Source: Neoarius graeffei
Lineage: Eukaryota > Chordata > Actinopteri > Siluriformes > Ariidae
Assembly: GCF_027579695.1 (NCBI RefSeq)
Contig: NC_083574.1
Span: 57,038,059-57,102,058 of the forward strand
Direction of reading: 5' to 3'
Length of the DNA: 64,000 nucleotides
The number at the start of each line of letters is the position of its first letter. The stretch's first letter is position 1. Below the pieces are notes generated by a model, which worked only from the letters and a program-made list of their open reading frames with translations, had not been told where the DNA came from and ran no database searches. Position numbers and translations under genes: made by a program. Positions 44,401-55,383 of this stretch are shown in pieces.

Positions 44401-47400
44401 CAATACTTGATTGGGGCTCCTTTATCATGAATTATTGCATCAATGTGGCGTGGCATGGAGGTGATCAGCCTGTGGCACTGCTGAGGTGTTATTGAAGCCC
44501 AGGTTGCTTTGATAGCAGCCTTTAGCTTATCTGTATCTTTGGGTCGGGTGTTTCTGACATTGCCTCTGGTCCAGGAGGGACATGATATTAGGAATGTGAC
44601 AGTTCTAGCCCCTTTCCTGAAGACGCCTGTGCGTGGTGGCTGTTGATGCACTGATACCAGCCTCAGTTCACTCCTTGTGAAGCTCTTCCAAGTTCTTGAA
44701 TTAACTTTTGACAATCCTCCCAAGGCTGCAGTCATCCCTGTTGCTTGTGCACCTTTTCCAGCCAGTCTTTTCAGCAATGACCTTCTGTGGCTTATCCTCC
44801 TTGTGGAGGGCATCGATGATCATTTTCTGGACAACTGTCAAGTCAGCAGTCTTCCCCATGATTGTGGTTGTGTGTACTGAACTAGACCGAGAGAAACACA
44901 GTATTTAAATAGTTTTACTCAAACTCAAAATGAAATATTCTAATATTTGAGGTGTTTTTTTAATTTAAATTGACACAGGTTGATGTATTAAAAAAATGAA
45001 TAGTACCCTGTGGAGCTAGAATAACCCCTAGGTACTTGAATCACATGCTGCATTGCCCGCTGCCTCATGCCTGTGAAGGAGAATGAGCTGGAAAAACGCA
45101 GCATGCACATGTCTACACTTGGGTACAGGAACGGCCGAAGTTTATCCTCATTATAATATTATAATGAGCGAGGTCGCAATAAACATGGCGGAACCAGCAG
45201 CCTCCAACACCGACATGAGCATTCGAGAACCTTCAAGCTCACAGGTGCAGTTAGATTTAAAGCTATAAAGTCCAGCTATAAAGTACAGTGCAATAATAGA
45301 CAATAAATATTTGTCAGTGGGACAATGTTAATATTTACATGGTCTAGTCATTTATTTTAGACCCTGTAGATAGTCTCTAGAAGGCTGTCATTTCTGACTA
45401 ATCTTAGTTTGCATGAAATTGAAAAGGACCTGAGACAATCAGACGTGAGACCCTAACCACTACATAGTCTGTAGCCAGGCTTGGCAGTGGCATGGACTTT
45501 CATAGATCTTCTTGCAACTTCAGTGGCAATGTCACAGTCTGATAGTGACAGAAGATGATGCAACAGTCTCAAATTACTTTAATAGTGTTTAATATTTTAT
45601 CTTTTATTAAAAAGTTCAAGTTTTCATGATGTTTCTCAAAGTGCAAACACTTTTGTCACTCACCTGTCCAGCAGCATCTTGGCAAAGTTGGCATTAGATG
45701 CTGCATTTGTAACCCTTTTTGGCCCTCCATTGGGAAAGCTGTCCAGCAGTATTTACTCAGCTTGTCTGTTGTGTTTTTTCCCCCTCTTTTTTCTGGTGCG
45801 CTTTACCTCTGACAATGTCAGATACTTCCTTAAAATCATAACTTTTTTATCTCGATTTAGGAGTCTTCGTTCGATCTGGGCAATCCGCAGTCATGACCTC
45901 TGACCCGCACATGACCTTGTGACTTTTCTGAACTGGCTGCCGAGCGGTTTGTAAACAGACTAACACATGGTTAGGATGTCCTGCATTAGGAAATAAAGTG
46001 TATTGAAACAAGGTGATGCATACCAGCTATGGGGATGGTATTTACTTTAATTTTTTTTGCACTGTAGGTCATAATTCTCAAAATTAAAACAGAAAAATGT
46101 TTGAAACATTTTAGTTTACGTGTAAGGAGTCTCAAATATAAAATTTTTACTTTCTTAAATTACTGATGGAAAACACTGAACTTTTTCATGATATTCAATT
46201 GTTTGAGATGCACTAGTAGTATTAAATTTATCAAATATTTTTGATTATAAGTTAACCATAAAACAAATACGGTATAAGATTACATCTATTTCTACTCATT
46301 TCAAGTTTTAAAATTTGCAAAATGAGAGAGTTTTTCTTGTTTCTGTCAGGGTGCAGTCACTTACGGATGCAAGTGCAGGAGAGAGCGGGTGTGTCGCAAA
46401 CTGTCAACAAATCCAAATCAGTAAGCTGAAGACGTAGTCAGGGACGGGCATGGGTTGGTCGATCAACTAACAGGATGTCAAAGGGCAGGTGAGGAAACAG
46501 AGTCAGGAAATAAACGTAAATGGAGTCAAAACATGAATAGTCAGGCAAGAAGTCAGAAGGCTGATCAGGTACAGAGACACAGAACAATACTTCGCAACGT
46601 GTGTTTGTGACTGCTGAGCTTATAACAGGAGACAGGTGCACTCGTTAGTATTCCGGAGACGAGGGGTGCTGTGGTGCTTGGGAGTTGTAGTCCGGAGTGG
46701 CCATGTTTGGAGGCTGCTCTGAACTCAGGTTTTCAGCACTGTTACTGACAGAACATATTCCGGGGTCTCCCCTCTATGCTTGTCTGCATACTGCTTATAC
46801 TTATTGTTGACTAGTTCTAGTCTTTGGTGAACTTCCTCTCATACTTGCTCACTCATCTTAAACCAAGATTCCACTGCCAGGATTTGAGTGGGGAAGTCAT
46901 CCCAGCAGAAGAGTGGTGGTTGATACCCAAGGATACATTGAAAAGGAGTTAACTGAGTAGCAGAATGTTTGAGAGTTCTGGGCATATCGTGACCAGTCTT
47001 TCTGGTTTCTCATACAGAAAATCCTGAGGAAGCAGCCTGCCTCCTGGTTGGTACATTCCACCTGGCTGTTGGATTGTGGGTGGTATTCAGAAGTTAAGCT
47101 CACCGATACCTCTAGCCTGTCCATGAACTTTGTCCATAACCTAGAGATGAAGGATACCATAATATCTGAAGACGTGATTAAGTATGTGTTCTCTGGTTTC
47201 AAATGCTGTGGGTAGATCGGGTAGAGGGAAGAGTTTGAGGACTATGGAGAATCAATCTATGACCACTAGGATGACTGTATTGCCTTGGGATTGACGTAGC
47301 TCGGTGATTAAATCTGGCTATACGTGACTAGGGTTGTTGAGGCACTGGGAGTGGACAGAGCTTTCTGGCAGGTGGAGCTCATGGTACCTTCACTTGGGCA

Positions 47401-50400
47401 CAGGTGGAGCAGGATGAGACAAAGTGATTAATTTCAGAGATCACATTCTCCCACCAATACTTATTTTTGAGAAGTTGATAGGTTCGGTGAATACTGGGAT
47501 GTCCTGTGGCCGGAGAGGAGTGGGCCCAAGTGATAAGTTTACCTCTGAATCGGGGTGGCACATACACGAGTCCAGGGGGACAGTTCTCAGGTGGATTGGG
47601 AGGTTGAGATTGCGCTGTTTTTTTAATCTATGTCCCAGGACATGGCTTGCACAAAACATTCAGGTGATAAGATAGCTGTGGGTTCTGGAGTGTGGTTTGA
47701 AGTGACATGGATTCTGGAGAGGGCGTCTGCTTTAGTGTTTCTAGAACCGGGGTGGTAGGAGATCATGAATCAGAATCGGGTAAAGAACTAAGGCCCATCT
47801 GGCTTAATGTGGGTACAGGCGTTTAGCTGTCTTCAAGTATTCTAGATTTTTGTGGTCTGTGATGATAGTGAATAGATGTGTGGCACCCTCTAACCAGTGC
47901 TGCCATTCATCTAGTGCCAGTTTAATGGCTAGGAGTTCTTGATTGCCAGTGTCATAGTTCTGCTCAGCTGGGGTGAGTTTCTTGGAGTAGAAAATGATGG
48001 GGTGTAATTTTGGTTGATCTACTAACTGCTGAGAAAGGACCCCTCCCACTCCGGTCTCTGAGGCATCAACCTCTACAACAAAAGGTTTAGTAGGGTCTGG
48101 ATGCTGAATGATGGGGGCTGTTGTGAAGGCAGTCTTTAGCTGGTTGAAAGCTTCCTCAGCTGCTGGGTTCCACTGGAGGCATCATGGCCTCTTCTTTAGC
48201 AGGGTCATGAGAGGAGCAGCGATCGTGCTGAACCCGTGGATGAAGCAGCGATAAAAATGTGCAAACCCCAGGAAGCGTTGTAGTTCTTTTACAGTAGTGG
48301 GAGTTGGCCAAGATGTGATCGCCAAGACCTTACTCTGGTCCATGCTTACACCTTCTGCACTGATGATGTACCCAAGGAAATTTGCATTTCTCTGCTGTAA
48401 CATGCAAGTGGGGGCGGCACGGTGGTGTAGTGGTTAGCGCTGTCGCCTCACAGCAAGAAGGTCCTGGGTTCGAGCCCCGGGGCCAGCGAGGGCCTTTCTG
48501 TGTGGAGTTTGCATGTTCTCCCCGTGTCCACGTGGGTTTCCTCCGGGTGCTCCGGTTTCCCCCACAGTCCAAAGACATGCAGGTTAGGTTAACTGGTGAC
48601 TCTAAATTGACCGTAGGTGTGAATGTGAGTGTGAATGGTTGTCTGTGTCTATGTGTCAGCCCTGTGATGACCTGGCGACTTGTCCAGGGTGTACCCCGCC
48701 TTTCGCCCGTAGTCAGCTGGGATAGGCTCCAGCTTGCCTGCGACCCTGTAGAAGGATAAAGCGGCTAGAGATAATGAGATGAGATGAGAACATGCAAGTG
48801 GTTCTTCAATAGTCGGGCGAGTACTGACCTTACATGTTTGTGATGCGAATTTCTGTTGAGGGAGTAAATCGGGATGTCATCTATGTAAGCTATTACAAAC
48901 CTCCCCAGCATGTCTCTGAGTACATCATTTATGAGGCACTGGAAGACACTCGGTGTGCAAGAAAGCCCATAAGGCATGACCAAATATTTAAAGTGCCCAG
49001 ATGTAGTACTAAATGCAGTCTTCCACTCATCACCTTCTCGAATCCTGACTAGGTTGTAGGTGCTTTGAAGAACCAGCTTTGAGAAGATCGTAGCTGATCT
49101 GAGCTTTTCCAAAGCCGATGGCACCAGGGGAAGCAGATAGGGATATTCGACTGTGATTTGGTTCAAGCCTCGATTGTCTATGCAGGGACAAAGACCTCCC
49201 CTTTTCTTCTCCACAAAAAAGAAGCTGGCTGAAGCTGGAGATGTCAGTGACCTAATGTACTCCTGTTGCAAAGCCTCCTGTACATACTCTTCCATGGCAG
49301 TTTGTTCGGTTGCGAGGAGGAGTAGTGCCTGAAAGGAGGTTAATGGCACAGTCATAAGTTCGTAAGACATAGTCAGGGACAGGCACGGGTCGGCCGATCA
49401 ACTAACAGGATGTCAAAGGACAGGCGAGGAAACTGAGTCGGAAAATAAACATAAACAGAGTCAAAACATGAGTAGTCAGGCAGGAAGTCAGAAGGCTTGG
49501 TATGATCAGGTACGGAGACACAGAACAATACTTCGCAACATGTGTTTGTGACTGCTGAGTGATTACTGGCAAATAGGAGACAGGTGCACTTGATAGTATT
49601 CTGGAAAAAGAAAAGGGGCGCTGTTGTGCTTGGGAGTTGTAGTCTGGAGCGGCCATGTTTGGAGGCTGCTCTGAACTCAGGTTTTCAGCGCTGTTACTGA
49701 CAGTTTCTAGAAATAAATGGTTAACATTAATAAAATTATTTGACAGTTAAAAGCAAAACTATTTCAAGCTTGAAATTTAGTAAAAAAAAAAAATCTAAAA
49801 TAGGATTAATATTCTTATATTTTTAATCATGTAATGGGAAATACTACATAAATGTGACTATATTGAAGATATAATGAAGATGTCATATTTAGTTGTTTAA
49901 AATGACATTTGGAAACAAGCATCTGTCTCTGACCATATCCAGTCTGTCTGGTGATCAGGTTGTTATCCATGTGGGCATAGCCTCAGGGACCAAATGCATT
50001 ATTCTGGAACAGACAGGCAAGAACAGTGGCTATAAGGACCGAGATGTGTGTGGCATCTGTCCAGCTGATAACCGTTGTATTCAAGGAGGAGCAGAACACT
50101 TGGACTCCATTATAGACATGAGGTCACTCGTCAAGAGTTTGAAAGGGCTTGGATTAGATGTGATCTACTCTCGGGATGCTGGGAGGTTTGTGCTTTTATT
50201 GTGGAGTGCTTATAAATTGTACTATTGTAATTTATTCTTGTAATGTTCACATTGGGGTTCTGAAATTATTTTAGTCCAATGATGACTGAAGTGCAAATGT
50301 GTATTTCGTCTGTCTGCAGGTACCTGTGTGATTTTGTATACTACCTCTCCCTCTATCTTGGGCAGAGGAGAGCAGCATTCATCCACGTGCCTTCCTGTGG

Positions 50401-50488
50401 CAGTCTAGCAAGCCCAGAAAGACTGGTGCCACAGCTCCAGACCATTATCCAGGTCATGTTATGCCAGTTTGACACAGAAAACATATGA
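35385..50488 (+). CDS. PGPEP1L: Pyroglutamyl-peptidase I-like, whole gene: exons 35385-35421, 35581-35633, 36489-36605, 49959-50185, 50320-50488
   Basis: Peptidase family C15 cysteine peptidases remove N-terminal pyroglutamate from peptides in the cytosol. The five exons total 603 bases, 200 residues plus stop, and all junctions keep frame and have GT-AG borders. The protein matches pyroglutamyl-peptidase I end to end: [20 protein letters not shown] near the start, Glu86 in CIILEQTG, Cys148 in [16 protein letters not shown], and His167 in [10 protein letters not shown], the expected catalytic triad. The [10 protein letters not shown] stretch resembles the Cys-rich segment of vertebrate PGPEP1. 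Position between SYNM and IGF1R supports the PGPEP1L paralogue rather than PGPEP1. Intron 3 (13.4 kb) is full of mobile elements. The gene is convergent with IGF1R and divergent from SYNM. Confidence 0.93.
35581..35633 (+). CDS. PGPEP1L: PGPEP1L exon 2 (residues 13-30)
   Basis: After the acceptor TTCTTTCTTCAG the exon completes Gly13 and reads [17 protein letters not shown], the N-terminal signature of family C15. The donor AAG|GTTGTTT is weak but has GT. Confidence 0.92.
35795..36168 (+). mobile_element. tRNA-derived SINE in PGPEP1L intron 2
   Basis: Complete SINE; flanking AGTGTAGCAATA (35783-35794) and AGTGTAGAAATA (36169-36180), a 12-bp target duplication with one later change. Confidence 0.92.
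36489..36605 (+). CDS. PGPEP1L: PGPEP1L exon 3 (residues 31-69)
   Basis: Thirty-nine codons, phase 0 on both sides: [20 protein letters not shown] then [19 protein letters not shown], matching the second beta-alpha unit of pyroglutamyl peptidases. Acceptor TTTCTCATAG, donor AAAG|GTATGG. Confidence 0.93.
36865..37130 (+). repeat. Old, diverged SINE
   Basis: Body blocks CTGTGTGGAGTTTTATATGT, ATTGGCTATGCTAAATTGCC, GATGGACTGGTGTCCCATCC and tail GTTACTGAAGATGAATGGA place it with the older SINE type also seen at 1465-1700. Confidence 0.6.
38165..39929 (-). pseudogene. LINE reverse transcriptase pseudogene
   Basis: Two overlapping frames give the region between endonuclease and RT ([20 protein letters not shown] to [10 protein letters not shown]), RT motifs 0-7 and the FADD box. 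The catalytic residues are kept; the break near 38735 falls in LFLDFxSAFNTI. Compare copy 1 at 15735-17600, where the box has decayed. Confidence 0.82.
39890..40358 (-). pseudogene. LINE endonuclease pseudogene (APE-type)
   Basis: Reads [42 protein letters not shown] and [15 protein letters not shown], the order of motifs of apurinic-like LINE endonucleases. The upstream part continues at 44118-44185 on the far side of the inserted LTR element. Confidence 0.82.
40364..40668 (+). repeat. Left LTR of the young Gypsy element
   Basis: 305 bp, starting TGTGGCAGCG and ending CCGTTACA, with an AATAAA poly(A) signal. Confidence 0.93.
41850..42245 (-). repeat. Unrelated dispersed repeat inserted in the Gypsy element, with terminal hairpin
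   Basis: The left end forms a hairpin: CTTCGACAGCACATTGATA pairs with TATCAATGCACTGCCGAAG some ten bases later. The rest (TCATATAAACCTATGTAAAC; CCATACTGAGCCTAGCTACA; end GGACTGTTCCTTTAAACTC) does not belong to any Gypsy part and looks like a non-autonomous fish DNA repeat. Confidence 0.5.
43812..44112 (+). repeat. Right LTR of the young Gypsy element
   Basis: 301 bp; nearly identical to the left LTR apart from about five substitutions and small length differences. Confidence 0.93.
44190..44985 (-). mobile_element. Internally shortened Tc1-like element
   Basis: Tc1-type ends (CTCATGAAAATCAGAAATCC on the left; AATATTTCATTTTGAGTTTG inverted on the right) surround a decayed transposase. The minus strand has a start-like [17 protein letters not shown] near 44855 and a CATTGATGCAATAATTCATG region near 44430, with most of the catalytic core missing. 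Boundaries are approximate. Confidence 0.6.
44990..46059. other. PGPEP1L intron 3, nothing recognised
   Basis: Unique-looking sequence. A short start-like frame followed by a donor-like CAG|GTGCAG occurs at 45185-45244 (see findings). Confidence 0.35.
46060..46215 (+). repeat. Solo end of a Tc1-like element
   Basis: GTCATAATTCTCAAAATTAA, CGTGTAAGGAGTCTCAAATA and TTTTTCATGATATTCAATTG then TTTGAGATGCACTA are the order of motifs at the end of a fish Tc1 family related to the one at 44190-44985. Confidence 0.5.
46344..46750 (-). repeat. 3' LTR of the older Gypsy element
   Basis: 407 bp, minus orientation TGTCAGTAACAG ... CACCCTGACA. Confidence 0.85.
48411..48788 (+). mobile_element. tRNA-derived SINE, complete, inside the older Gypsy element
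   Basis: The 12-bp target duplication AACATGCAAGTG (48399-48410, 48789-48800) gives exact ends: GGGGCGGCACGGTGG head with B-box-like GGGTTCGAGCCC, V-SINE-type body, and GATGAGATGAG tail, 378 bp. This is the best reference copy in the window. Confidence 0.95.
49367..49702 (-). repeat. 5' LTR portion of the older Gypsy element
   Basis: Begins TGTCAGTAACAG at 49702 and matches the first part of the LTR at 46344-46750. Confidence 0.85.
49959..50185 (+). CDS. PGPEP1L: PGPEP1L exon 4 (residues 70-144)
   Basis: Reads [20 protein letters not shown] onward, with the catalytic Glu86, the Cys-rich [10 protein letters not shown] stretch, and DVIYSRDAG before a split Arg codon at GGGAG|GTTTGT. The acceptor is GGTGATCAG. 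An in-frame Met 66 bases upstream is not the start, since exons 1-3 join in phase. Confidence 0.94.
50320..50488 (+). CDS. PGPEP1L: PGPEP1L exon 5 (residues 145-200 and stop)
   Basis: Follows CTGTCTGCAG and reads [20 protein letters not shown] then FIHVPSCGS, with catalytic Cys148 and His167, ending DTENI and TGA. The C-terminal helix is of normal length for the family. Confidence 0.94.
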
Positions 50489-50538
50489 AGAATTAAATGG
50501 TGCTTAAATAGTCGAGTTAAAAAGCACCTGAATGTATT

Positions 50539-50544
50539 AATAAA
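50539..50544 (+). terminator. PGPEP1L: PGPEP1L poly(A) signal
   Basis: AATAAA 50 bases after the stop codon, giving a short 3' UTR. Confidence 0.7.
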
Positions 50545-50884
50545 GACACAATAAGAAAACGCTGACTTTCTGTCCCATTCACTTTTTTAATTCAAAATTT
50601 AAGAAAAAAAAGAAAATACATGAAAATTCTTCAGATACACATTAAGCCAATGTCATGTAAAAAGTATACCATCTGAACTAGAAGTGAGGAGAAAATAAAA
50701 ATAAAGCGAGGAGGCCTCAGATACATAATTTACGAGAAGACGAGTACCAGCCGAGCTGTTTCACCAAATCAGTTTCTACCAATCAGTTCAATGACAGAGA
50801 TTAGAGCTCTTTGCAAAAAAAAAAAAATTAAAAGCATTATTGATTGAAAATATCTCAGTACAGTAGAACAAGGCCCCTTTACAT
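50545..50884. other. Spacer between convergent PGPEP1L and IGF1R ends
   Basis: About 340 bases without a recognised feature. Confidence 0.5.
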
Positions 50885-50895
50885 TTTATTTTATT
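50885..50895 (-). terminator. IGF1R: Candidate IGF1R poly(A) signals
   Basis: Two overlapping AATAAA hexamers on the minus strand, about 4.95 kb after the stop codon. A 3' UTR of about 5 kb fits the long IGF1R 3' UTRs of vertebrates, but other signals further upstream could also be used. Confidence 0.4.
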
Positions 50896-53303
50896 TTACG
50901 TTTCTTTAAATCCGGAATGCCAAGCAAAAGAACAGTGCCTGGAAAATGATGTATATAAAACCTCAAGCTTATTATTGCAATTAAAATGCATCTATGCATC
51001 TTCTCTAAACCTGAGGTTTTGTATTCTGAGGAAATACAACAAAAATGAATGATACTTGGAAAAAAAATCAAAACAAAACAAACTCTCAGTCGATCTTCAG
51101 GTTTGCAAAGAACGGTCATTGCAAGAAGCGCTATATCTACTGTAAACGTTTCTCTTAAAAAAAAAATTCTAGTCATGTTAAATCTCTCTCATGACTACCC
51201 GTAATCTACTGGACATCACTGTCCTATTTGTGTCTGTGTTTCTGTAGTAGATTTGTTACCTACAGTTAACTAGGGACCTTGGCAGCATTCAACAAAAACT
51301 GACATTCACTTTGGAACAAGCCAACCCTTTTGTCCATTTCATTACAGAAAAAAAAATCAACAAATAAATATCACTGATCTATAGTAATTTTTTTCTCAAT
51401 ATAAAGACATCAAAATCTACATCACTACATCTACATGTGATACACTCCCATCCATATACATATGCAACAACACAAGTACAAGGCCTTTCAAAGAATGGTG
51501 ATTTGGATTATGTCTTGTCCCACGCTGAACGCCATTGAATTTTTTTTTTCTCCATACCATAATTTTCTAGCAATCTGATCTCCCAACCAGGTCTCCCCAT
51601 CACTGGCCACATTTTTAGCCCTGAAATTCCTCTTATAGAAGACTACCACAAATAGAGACTGAAAGAACATTAAGTGCTATGAAGCAGAACTTTCAGGGTT
51701 TACGGAGCGCAAAGTTGTTGTTTTTTTGTGTGTGTGCGCGCTTCAAAGTCCTTTACCAAGTGTGAAACATACGTTGACGGTCTAACACCAGTAAAGCATG
51801 TTTGGAAAACCATTCTGCTGAGACCGAGCACCTGTCCAAAGCTCCGAATAGCCAGTTGAAATGGAGAGGCCTTAAAACAGACAGAGGAGCAGCATACTGG
51901 GAGCAGCATTACAAAAGAGAGACACAATAACTGAGACACTTCTGTCTTTCTTTATCTGTAGAAAAGGAGATGGGATAGATGACTATGTGAAATGTTTGGA
52001 GCAAACAGAAGAAAGAAAGATTTCAACCCAATCAGGACAGCATTTAGTCTTCAGAAGGCCAAATGCTTAAATACCCAATTTCCCAAAAGCACATACTATG
52101 GTGCTTATTTTACGGTTTAGAAAATATTTAAACAATGATTCAAGAATGAGTTTCTTACAAGCAGAAGGTGTAATGTACATCTTTGAATCTCTCACAGAGG
52201 GACATGTTATAGTGTAATCACTGTAGGCTGAGATCGTGATAAAGCTAAACGTGTTTTTAATGGAAACTGGCTCAAGACCATTTCATGTTTGGCTGCTCTG
52301 TGGGTGTTAAGAGTTAGTAGAAAAGTGAAGGAATGATGCAGTGGTACTTTTACAGCTGAAAGTGAGGCAGGTCTCATCAGTGCTAATACAGCCAGTTGGA
52401 AAGAGCCAAATCACGTTTTTTTTTTTTAAATGAGGAATGCAGACTAAAAATCACATCAGTATGTCTGCTCCAGGATGTTAGAGATAGAGTACGGACGAAT
52501 GGCACTACAGTACCTGCTCTCTGTCAGTGCCAAAGCTCAGAGAGTTAAACAGAATGAGATGATATTTATAGCACAAGAGCCACAAATTGTGACTGTTTCA
52601 TGCCTAGATCATGAAATATAAGGTTGGCCAAATAAATAAATAAAATCAATGCAAAATAGTGGTTTTGCTGGCTTAAGATTAAATATAAGTTTTTTTCCCC
52701 CCTTAATTGTACTTGCTTTGGAAATTCAACAGTTTGCGTTTAGGCAGGAAATCAATCACAGCAGTATTTGAATAAAACCATGAACGCCAAACCCTCAAAG
52801 CCAGCTGCATGAGCTGAGGATTCCTGGTTGTGGAAATCACGTGACTGAGTGGAGAGAGGACGGCTAAAGCTGTGCAACTCCGTCCCAAATATTATATGCC
52901 ATGTCCTATTTATCCTTCTGATATAAACACATGAGGCGTTTACACTCACACGTAAAAACATTTTCATCAGGATACAAAGAATTTTGGAAATATGCAATGG
53001 CATTGATTTTTTAATATCATTTCCCCAAGCCCAGAATTGTAAGGATTAGTTTGATTCCTACATTCTTTTGTAGTATATTGTGTTTCTTTTCTTTTAGCAG
53101 AAATGATAATGAAAGAGCTTGGGCATTTATGATGTGGGATGCAATTTGGGATGGTTGTCACAGGCTCGCAATAAGCTGCACAGCCCTCCTTTCTCCAGTC
53201 CTCGGACAGCATGTGGTTTGTGATGCTGATGAGGTTTTTCGTCTAGAGACTGAGGTTTGTCTCCTACAGACATATGAGAAAATAGTGAGATTTTTCTTTT
53301 TAT

Positions 53304-53311
<8 letters not shown>

Positions 53312-53372
<61 letters not shown>
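53312..53372. repeat. (AT)n microsatellite in the IGF1R 3' UTR
   Basis: About 60 bases of AT preceded by CACACA; transcribed if the UTR reading is right. Confidence 0.95.
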
Positions 53373-53379
<7 letters not shown>

Positions 53380-54217
53380 AAAAAAGAGTGAGGTAGATAA
53401 ATGCTTCAAGGAAATGGAAAAAAAGTCCCCCAGTCATGACATCATGGAAAATACAAATAAAAACATATACATTGGGCCATTTATACAGTGATTTAAACTT
53501 GTATCACAAAGAAAAATAAAACAGAATAAATAACCCTACAGAAGAGGAGAACAGACTTCCTGATGAAGGGACAAATCACACATGGGTGACATTTCTCAAA
53601 ATACCAAGCAAAATCCATTAAAAAAAAAAGAGAGAAGTGTTTTTAAAAGCAAAAATGAACCTCTTTCATTCTCACTGAAATGACAAGACCACTGCACTGG
53701 AGTTCAATCCAATCCTGTCTGTATTTGGTTTCCAGATGTTTCATCAGCGAAGCCTTCGTTGAGTGCGTGTGACTGCCTCAGCCTACAGCAGTGTGTTGTT
53801 TTAGAGTGCAGGCGAGTGGTTGGGGTTTATAAGGCAAACTAAGATAACCCAAGTAGCCCTGTCAAATGCTAAGCAGTTATATAGATGGGGTGATAGAGAT
53901 ATTTAAAAAAAAAAGAAAAGAAAGATGAGTCTGGACTTAAGAATGAGGCACTGGGGGAGGCAGAAAAACGATTGTACAATACTCATACGAGAAGCAGAGC
54001 AGCGAGAGAGAGAGAGACACATTACACCAAAGACAAAGCAATGGATTAGAAGGAGAAGCTGGGATGAGGATGTGTGGACAGAACAAAATCTTAACTCTGA
54101 CCTGAGATTCAGTTGCACCTCGGGGGCAGGACTTGGTGCAGTGCTAGACAACTGGTACAAGGGTGCCAAAACTACTCACACAGACCAAGGGCATTTTTAA
54201 AAACCTACACAAACACA

Positions 54218-54218
<1 letters not shown>

Positions 54219-54250
<32 letters not shown>
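54219..54250. repeat. (AAT)n microsatellite
   Basis: About ten AAT units. Confidence 0.95.
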
Positions 54251-54251
<1 letters not shown>

Positions 54252-55356
54252 ATTACAAACAGAAGGCAATGGATTGTATGTGGCAATCTAGACAACCTCT
54301 CAGCAGAAGGGGAACAATCTGTTTATTAAATATAATTTTTTCTTCTTTTTTTCTTCTTTTTTTGTTTTTCTTTCATTTTTGCTAGAAGAGTATAAAGCAT
54401 AAGAAAATGGACTGTAGTGGAGATAATAAAATATTAAACCTGAAGGATTTCTTTATATATATATTTATATATTTATATATATAACATCCTTGAAGAAAAA
54501 AAGGATAAAATAGCAGCTTCTTTCTGTACAGACAAAGAACATCAGAGCCGTAAAAAAGTTATCAAAAGTGAGAAACCAATGATGTGTGTAAATGATCTGA
54601 TGGTCTAACATACAACTGTAAGACCTTCGTAGAGTTGGCGGATTTCTATAGAGACAAATAACTAGTTGAACAAAATACCTGCTGTGTACAATGCCTCAAA
54701 GTCTTTGCAAACAAGTGTCAAAACTGGTGATCCTCTCAGCCCAGACTGTTTGCTTCATATTTGAGACAATCCTGTGTGCCTCTTATCCGGCTCAACATTT
54801 CGAGCATGTACTTTGTCGTTGTTTGCCGTCAGACTGTTTTTATGTCATTTGAAACAACACATCGAGGCTGTGCATCTCTCAGATGCTGGAGTGGACACGG
54901 TCATGTCACAGTTGGACAATCAGAGCTATGCCAGAGTGGAGAGCAGACCAAAAAAAAAAAAAAAAGCAATGAGGCCAGTGTAAGAGCTATATTTTCTTGA
55001 CTGCAATACTTTCTTGTCCAACCAAAATTTGGGAAGTAAAGAGGGAACATAAACATGCTGGTTAATAAATATGAAAGACGAAGTATTGATTTGGCAAAAA
55101 GAATTTGGCAGTTTCAAAAAATCCCCATCTATCTTTTTTTTACTAAAAAAGATGGAGCAAAGGACAACATGACCAACCAGGCAACAGTTCTGACATGAGA
55201 ACAAGCGATTCTAGCAGAGATGCTCACTACTCTACCTTAAAAAAGAAATGTGACCATAAAGAGAGCAGGTGAGGGAGAGATGTGCAGCATGGCAGAGAGG
55301 AATAAGTATGCGTGTTTTCATACTGCAAAAACCCACATACACCTCTTGGCGCACAC

Positions 55357-55383
55357 ACATACACACACACACACACACACACA
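55357..55383. repeat. (AC)n microsatellite
   Basis: About 13 AC units after CACACATAC. Confidence 0.93.

Larger units (their letters stand above)
46344..49702 (-). mobile_element. Older Gypsy-type LTR retrotransposon fossil, broken
   Basis: A 5-bp target duplication GTTTC (46339-46343, 49703-49707) sets both ends. In minus orientation the parts are: a partial LTR at 49702-49367, reverse transcriptase (about 49370-48200, around an inserted SINE), RNase H (about 48050-47800), integrase zinc-binding and core regions (about 47570-46900), and a full LTR at 46750-46344. The LTR parts that can be compared differ by about 10 %, so it is clearly older than the Gypsy element at 40364. It has many breaks. 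Confidence 0.9.

Noticed and set aside
48411-48480. tRNA-like heads that could be called tRNA genes
   Set aside because: A and B box motifs are present but no acceptor stem or cloverleaf closes; they are SINE heads.
50279-50319. Met codons just before PGPEP1L exon 5 as an alternative start
   Set aside because: Exons 1-4 join exon 5 in phase with good splice sites; these codons are intronic.
53051-53491. 146-codon frame in the IGF1R 3' UTR
   Set aside because: It includes the AT microsatellite (YIYIYI) and has no known similarity.
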